Positions 58,595 through 64,000 of a DNA stretch of 64,000 bases are shown one piece after another (position 1 is the first letter of the stretch; each line of letters begins with the position of its first letter). Position numbers and translations under genes: made by a program. The notes beneath the pieces were generated by a model. The model made no database searches and was not told where the DNA came from. It saw only the letters and a list, made by a program, of their open reading frames with translations. Origin of the DNA: Ignelater luminosus (lineage: Eukaryota; Arthropoda; Insecta; Coleoptera; Elateridae); the NCBI GenBank assembly GCA_011009095.1, contig VTPC01000478.1, positions 83,495 through 147,494 of the forward strand. The letters run 5' to 3'.

Positions 58595-60670
58595 ACATTT
58601 AGCACTCAACGTTTAAAAAAGTGTCACTATTGAAACATTCAACAATTGACTGTCACTGAATGACAAATAGGTAAAAGCAATTTAACGCTCGTCAATCAAA
58701 CCCCACAATAACTAATGAACGACACACATGTCCCTTAAAAAATATTTAACAGGACAAAACTCTCTCGAAATAAGCAACGAACGCAATTATATTAGTTTCA
58801 AGTCTTAAAAAAAATTGACACTAATGAAAGCGTGCAACATTTTGAAGTTTTACGTTTTCATAAAGTAAACATTTAATTAATTACTATATTTTAAACCACT
58901 TAAAATTCCGAATTTACTTTTTTATTGCAATATAATGTAACCATTTATACGTTTTTACCGTATTAATCTCAAACAATTTAATAAACTAATTTTTTGTAAT
59001 GTATTTCGAAACGGTATATCTCGTAACAGTTTAAATTTTACGTGCGCACATTCACATACCCTTAGCAACAAACAAAAACCCGCTACAATTATAAATCAAG
59101 TGGAAAGCTTCATCTTTTTATATAACTCCATTAAACTTTTTGCTGAATTATGAAAACTGGACTAATTTCTATTAATGGCGCGCTTAGGACACCGTGGTTC
59201 GGAAAAAAGCGTTCATAAATCATGGTGTCAAATTGCAAAATCGAGTATGTCAACAAAATGCCAAAAGAAATGAACAGTTGTGTTGTAGTAGCTGTACGTT
59301 CTTTGCGTTTGATTATCGCAGGTGTGACTTGTACGGCAACAACACAATGGAAAACTGTTGAGTGTTGACAAGCACACAATGGCATACTTCCAAAGTAACT
59401 CCCTGCTCTGGGATCGCAAAATACAAGGGAATCCGTTATTATTTCTGAGCGTGAATAGCAGCCAACCGATTAATGAACTTAATTAGTTTTTTAATGAATA
59501 CGTTGCTTATTTAAACCAGACGTACAGGTTATTTTGTTTTTAGTGTTATTTTGTCGGAGTTTTGCTTAATTTATATTTTGGTTTATTTGATTTTTATAAA
59601 GGGGCATTTAAACATTTTAATTTGTTTTATAAAGTAGATGTTAATTTGATGTTCTTTAATATTAATAATCGCATTTACTATAACGTTTAATTAATATAAA
59701 TGTGTAATCTGCAAAGCAAGTACATAATTAGAAAAATAGGATAAATGATTTTCATTGAATTCAATAAAAGGAATTCAACAAGTTCAGTCGATCAATTGGA
59801 GGTAAAATGCATAGTGTAGAAATAAATATCTGTAATAAATTATTCGCAGAAGAACGGATTTCCTTACATGCACCTTTCCTAAAAATTATTTTTTGGCTGA
59901 GTAGGAGCCTCTGAACTCTTAAAACGGCTAGCCTCCAAGTGGAGCAATGAAACAGAAATGACCTTCCTTGCTGTTTAATATTAATAAAAAAAAAAAATTA
60001 GGACATCCTTTAAACTCGCCTAGGGCGGACTCTAGTCTGGTCCAAGTGCAAAAGTGAAACGAAATATACAGATTATTAGATACTTATGATGAGTAATTAA
60101 TTGCTGTGTATGACTTTTACTAACCTGCTTCTTATAGGTAGATATTCATAATAATTAAATTAAAATAAAAGATTTAAAAAAGGCAGTATGCAACAGAAGA
60201 AACCAGTTTGGTTGGCAAAGAAATATTGTTGACTGTTAAATTTAGACAGTTATTGTTTTGTAAGAATAAGAAAAGTAGTTCTTCTAAACATTAGCTGAGA
60301 GGACCTGGTTCTGTTTCTAAAACGAACATCTAGAGGTTAAAAAGGTTATAATTGGTAACTTATCAAACATCGGCCACGTTTATGGCTAATTGCTTTGCTG
60401 GAAATATTCTGGGGAATGGAACATCCTCTGAACCCATTTCTAAAATACAAATCTTTGTCCTGATGGTTTGAAGACCATGTGAAACTGTAGACCCCTTTCG
60501 TCCAGAGTACTACTAAATCTGCACAATGAAAGTAAGAGGCTATAAAATATTAAGCATATATATTTCTACAAATGCAGTGTTTTGCACTCGGTATTAACCA
60601 AGGTTTCCTCTTTAAGCCGACAAATGGCGAATTAGCTCGTTAAACGCGGAACCGTGAGACTAATGGCAAC
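58595..60670. other. no recognisable gene; AT-rich
   Basis: The minus frames at 59131-59419 have no recognised motif. The stretch 59160-59420 is somewhat more mixed in composition. No repeats noted. Confidence 0.4.
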
Positions 60671-60674
60671 TTAA

Positions 60675-62416
60675 CCCATTAACGGCCAAGGCATCAAATT
60701 TTAAGTTTTGAGAGCTCATCTTTTAAATACAGACCAACTGAAGTCTAAAAAGTACCACAGTAAGTAAAAAAAAAGAATTTTTCTATACAGGGTGTTCTCA
60801 AAAAATAATGTTGCGTTTTCGTTACAATGGCGGAATATGGGGTATATACTATTATTTGACACATAAGCTAAAAATGCAGTTTTTATTTTATTTCTAAAAG
60901 TATAGTTTTGTGATACTATATATGGAAGTCATCAAAACATGCAGGATAAAGATGCACATTTTGTACGCATATACACAGTCTAACGTGTGATTCTACATCT
61001 TTTCCTCGACTTTTCTGAATAGCGAATAATTTCTAATCTCGTCAGGTAATTCGTTTTTGGTTGGTTTATCTTTTCCTTGATATGCCCTTTTAGTTTCATT
61101 TTGATTTTCCTCTTCAGTTTTACCTTCTGGTTTGATTATTGCCATAACCATAAAAGAACGAAATTAGAGCTGAGGTATCTTTTTATTGTTGGCAGTTTTA
61201 TACAGTTTCCAACAGTTGACTAAACACTACCAGTGCAATTTACAAAAAGACACCACCACCACTTTTTACCTCTAACCTTTATTTGGTAGTTAGCTATACC
61301 ATATCGTGCAAATTCACACCACCCATATTTTTATTATATGTATTCTCTTACCACTAAAGGCTGTGGAACACTCATTTCTTTCTTCTGTTTCTGATCATAC
61401 CGTTTTGTATTCTGCACGGGATTTATGGGTATATTCTTTGTTATCATTGTTACGATGGAATTGTGGTTCCATCGAATAACTAATATTTGATCCAGTGTCG
61501 AGCCTATAATCAAATGCTTCTCTATTTGTTTTTTTTTCATTATTTCTTTAGATTCCAGACTATAATTTTTAATGCGGTTGTCTCGAGTAGTCCCTGTTGC
61601 AAATATGTGATTTTGAGAGAGATAATGCAACAGTTATGCAATATCAATCAGACAATAATTTGAATAAGCAAAATTTTTCTGCCGGTTCCGGATTAACTTT
61701 TAACGCATTTCGACATCTTTAGTATGTGTAGTCACGTTTATTTATTGGAATTTGTATGTTTATTATATAATTTGCCAGCATTCTCGTTTTTATTGCATTT
61801 GGTCGGTAACTCAAAAATTTTCACTATATGCTATTCAAGCCTTTAAAATTTAAATTATTTTATGGTGTTATTTGTAGTAGGTACGTTTATAAATTTTAAA
61901 ATATTTCCTGCTTCCTATTATGCCATTTAAAAGTCTGTTATTTCCAACCAAACCAAACAAATCTGCAGAACTTGCAGCCCCTTTGTCGGTCTAACACTAT
62001 GGGCTAACTATATTATATGCTAGCGGAGTGGACAATGAATCACGCGTTTGATGCGATAACGCAACATTATTTTCTGAACACTAAAATTGCAGAAAAAAAT
62101 TTTTTTCTTAAATTTGTTTCTACATGTGTATTTATATCTCGTCAATATAACATTACAAAATATTTAGGTTTTTTAATATTATAATGTAGTTATGAGAAAT
62201 TGTAGGAAGACGTCTCTTAACTAGCGAAGTTGGTCAGATTCTAATGCAAGTTTTAACAAAAGAATAATAATTTTTTGTAATGAGAAAAATATATTTACAC
62301 AATACAAAACATAACCTTATAGAAGACACTTTAATATATCTGATATCGTTTTATTGTACTTGAGAAAAAAATTATTACTTTAATGTTGCGTTTTCGCATC
62401 ATTGGCCGTTAATGGG
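60675..62416 (-). mobile_element. piggyBac element, both terminal repeats present, gene mostly lost
   Basis: The left end is TTAA (60671-60674) followed by CCCATTAACGGCCAA. The right end is the same 15 bases inverted (62402-62416), flanked by TAAC, a changed TTAA. piggyBac elements use TTAA targets and CCC starts. Subterminal repeats with AATGTTGCGTTTTCG occur at 60808 and 62382 in the same orientation, and inverted near 62052-62078 (GATAACGCAACATTATTTTC). The transposase remnant is on the minus strand. At 1742 bp it is shorter than a usual autonomous copy of about 2.4 kb, so it has internal deletions. Confidence 0.82.
61190..61650 (-). pseudogene. piggyBac transposase, C-terminal catalytic part, decayed
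   Basis: Frame 61630-61334 reads LHYLSQNHIFATGTTRDNRI, KNYSLESKEIMKK, LVIRWNHNSIVTMI, NPVQNTKRYDQKQKKEMSVP and QPLVVREYI. After stops and frame changes it goes on MGGVNLHDM and GIANYQIKVRGKKWWWCLF. This is the order of piggyBac transposases: GTxRxNR, VVxWxDNxxVxxxS, VKRYSRKxKKxIxVPQPxxIxxYN, MGGVDxxDQ, YRIxxRxKKWWW. The Asp of the MGGVD box, the third catalytic residue, reads Asn. The N-terminal half, with the first catalytic Asp, is missing. Not functional. Confidence 0.88.
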
Positions 62417-62420
62417 TAAC

Positions 62421-64000
62421 AAAATTGAACTGTCTATTGTTAACATGACAAGTCTTTATACCGGATTTCTGATTGGTGACTAAGGTGACATCTGTCACTA
62501 ATAAATGCCAACGAAGATTCTTCCTGCTTTGGATGTGGGAAGGTTGAATAAGCATCTTTCAGGCAGTTGCCTTTTGCGAAAGAAATAACTAAATTCTTTT
62601 CTTTGGGTCAATGAGTATTGAACTTCATGCAGAATTAGTAAAGCAAAGGCATCTGAAGGTCTATTACTTGCTAGGGTTTAGCCTCCTCATTAGTACTACT
62701 ACCATCGTCTATGGCCTTACCTGAAAAGTCTTTGTGTTACAGATTAGAAAATGGAGTGAATGAAAAAATCAAATCTTTCGAAGATCTACTAAAACACAGT
62801 TTTCTTGCCCTGAAACTACTTAAATTCTCTTTTCATACTTATTTGAGAGTGAGTATTGTAATACTCTGTATGCTACGTATATATTCTGTGTGCTCCCTGC
62901 GCTTTAGTTTTTTAAATAAATATTTTGGTTCATTAGTGATTCGAGATGATACGATACCAGCACTACAATCTGATACCGATGCGACGTTTGAAAGCTGAAA
63001 TAGTTATTTACTTACCAAGACATGAAAGTTATTTGTTACAGTTGAGACGTGAATATTGCGCTCGAGGAGAAACCGAGAACGTAATCACGTCGAGACTGTA
63101 ATATTACTTACTCGCGTAGGACGTACAACATTGTTTCGCCCGTAAACTAAATTCATTTTCTTTGGAACAGGGACGAATGATTCATTACAGCCCTTGGGAC
63201 GTTATAACGAAGGGCGGAAAAAGTATATTTTCGATACTGGCTGAGAGGTCGGTCGTATCGGCTCTGATCTATAAGTGTTCATAAGTTTAACATTAGGTTA
63301 GAAGTGAAAAAGACAAATTTACAGTGGTTTAGTTAAAAAGGTCCTATTTTCAAAATTAGTCTAGTTGTACTGGCGTTTCTGTAGTTACACAAAAAAGTAA
63401 AATATAACCGTGGAAACGTTAATAAAACAATAAAACTAGTTTTAGAACAAAACCTTTTTAAACGTGATTCTGAACGCGACTCAAAGTTGTAGATATATGA
63501 AAGTTGATCATGACATTAATTCAGATTTTCTAAAAGACAGCAATTAGTCAAGTTTAAGGTTTTGATTTGGAAGAAGTTATATCAGAATCCGTTTTCTCTG
63601 ATTGATTTACTATATAAAACAGAGGAATTTTAGAGCAATTTCGAATTCTTGAGTTTGTATAAGATGTACTTAAATATATTTTGTTTTTTCCATTTGTCTA
63701 GTTCAAGCCAAAGGATTACCAAAAATAATTAAAATTTAAATACTTGAGAGACACAAAATTAACTGAAAGTGTTACAGTAAAATCCTGGAATATCTCTTGT
63801 TAATTCCTTCACTTTAAGACTATTATATGTTAGTAGTTAATGGGAGACCAGAAGAAGGCAGCATTTTCTATCAGTTTTCTATATGAAAAAAGCTTCATGT
63901 GCCCTATTGATCAAGGACATAGAATAGTTTTTATTGATTACATGTTGTAGAGCCGGAGATGCTCCGTGCAACCTCAATTAGCAACAGTTTGCTTCTAAGC
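62421..64000. other. no recognisable gene
   Basis: The plus frame 62711-62998 (95 codons) has no family motif. 63000-63290 is richer in CpG, with GGGACG and CGCCC-like pieces that could be part of an unidentified element. Nothing else seen up to the window end. Confidence 0.35.

Noticed and set aside
62711-62998. 95-codon plus-strand frame
   Set aside because: No domain or motif; length is compatible with chance in this much sequence.
1-64000. CRISPR arrays, operons or riboswitches
   Set aside because: No regular direct repeats with unique spacers and no bacterial-style gene layout; the sequence is eukaryotic.

Overview
This is AT-rich eukaryotic DNA, most likely from an insect. The evidence is the mobile-element mix: Copia, pogo/Tigger, mariner, Transib, hAT, piggyBac, Penelope-like, R2-type and several other non-LTR retrotransposons. 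It carries no operons, no bacterial-style genes and no recognisable host protein-coding gene. It reads as intergenic or intronic DNA filled with layered transposon remains. Two assembly gaps are present (18536-18935 and 56599-56674).

Layout, left to right. 2-574: C-terminal end of a pogo/Tigger transposase. 1262-4045: a 5'-truncated Copia fossil on the minus strand with one LTR. About 8.0-14.1 kb: a nest in which an old LINE (+) holds a mariner with recognisable ends (8265-13402). The mariner in turn holds a nearly complete Transib transposase gene (minus strand, RAG1-related) and an 824-bp non-autonomous hAT element with an 8-bp target-site duplication. 16.7-19.96 kb: a LINE on the minus strand, interrupted by the first gap and carrying an internal duplication. 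20.84-21.03 kb: a short MITE. 24.9-26.8 kb: an R2-superfamily LINE on the minus strand. 28.94-29.33 kb: an unusual inverted pair of palindromic hairpins. 29.45-29.74 kb: a Penelope-like GIY-YIG fragment. 30.3-31.4 kb: another LINE. 39.05-39.48 kb: a DDE transposase fragment. 40.33-40.41 kb: a possible tRNA-derived SINE head. 44.0-47.9 kb: a LINE split by a 1.23-kb foldback element with TACAGGGT ends. 52.9-54.8 kb: a second R2-superfamily copy with an 871-bp hAT-like insertion. 54.8-58.6 kb: a 1.9-kb direct duplication around the second gap. 60.68-62.42 kb: a piggyBac element with both terminal repeats and a decayed transposase.

The remainder is low-information AT-rich sequence, with a few more mixed stretches (near 4.9, 15.2, 35.9 and 49.1 kb) that could be regulatory. 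That is a guess from composition and motifs only. The genes do not form a pathway; the window mainly records successive insertions. The most notable items are the well-preserved Transib gene inside a mariner, two R2-type LINE copies of one apparent family, the hairpin pair at 28.9 kb, and the duplication at the second gap. I did not find a clearly new biological system.
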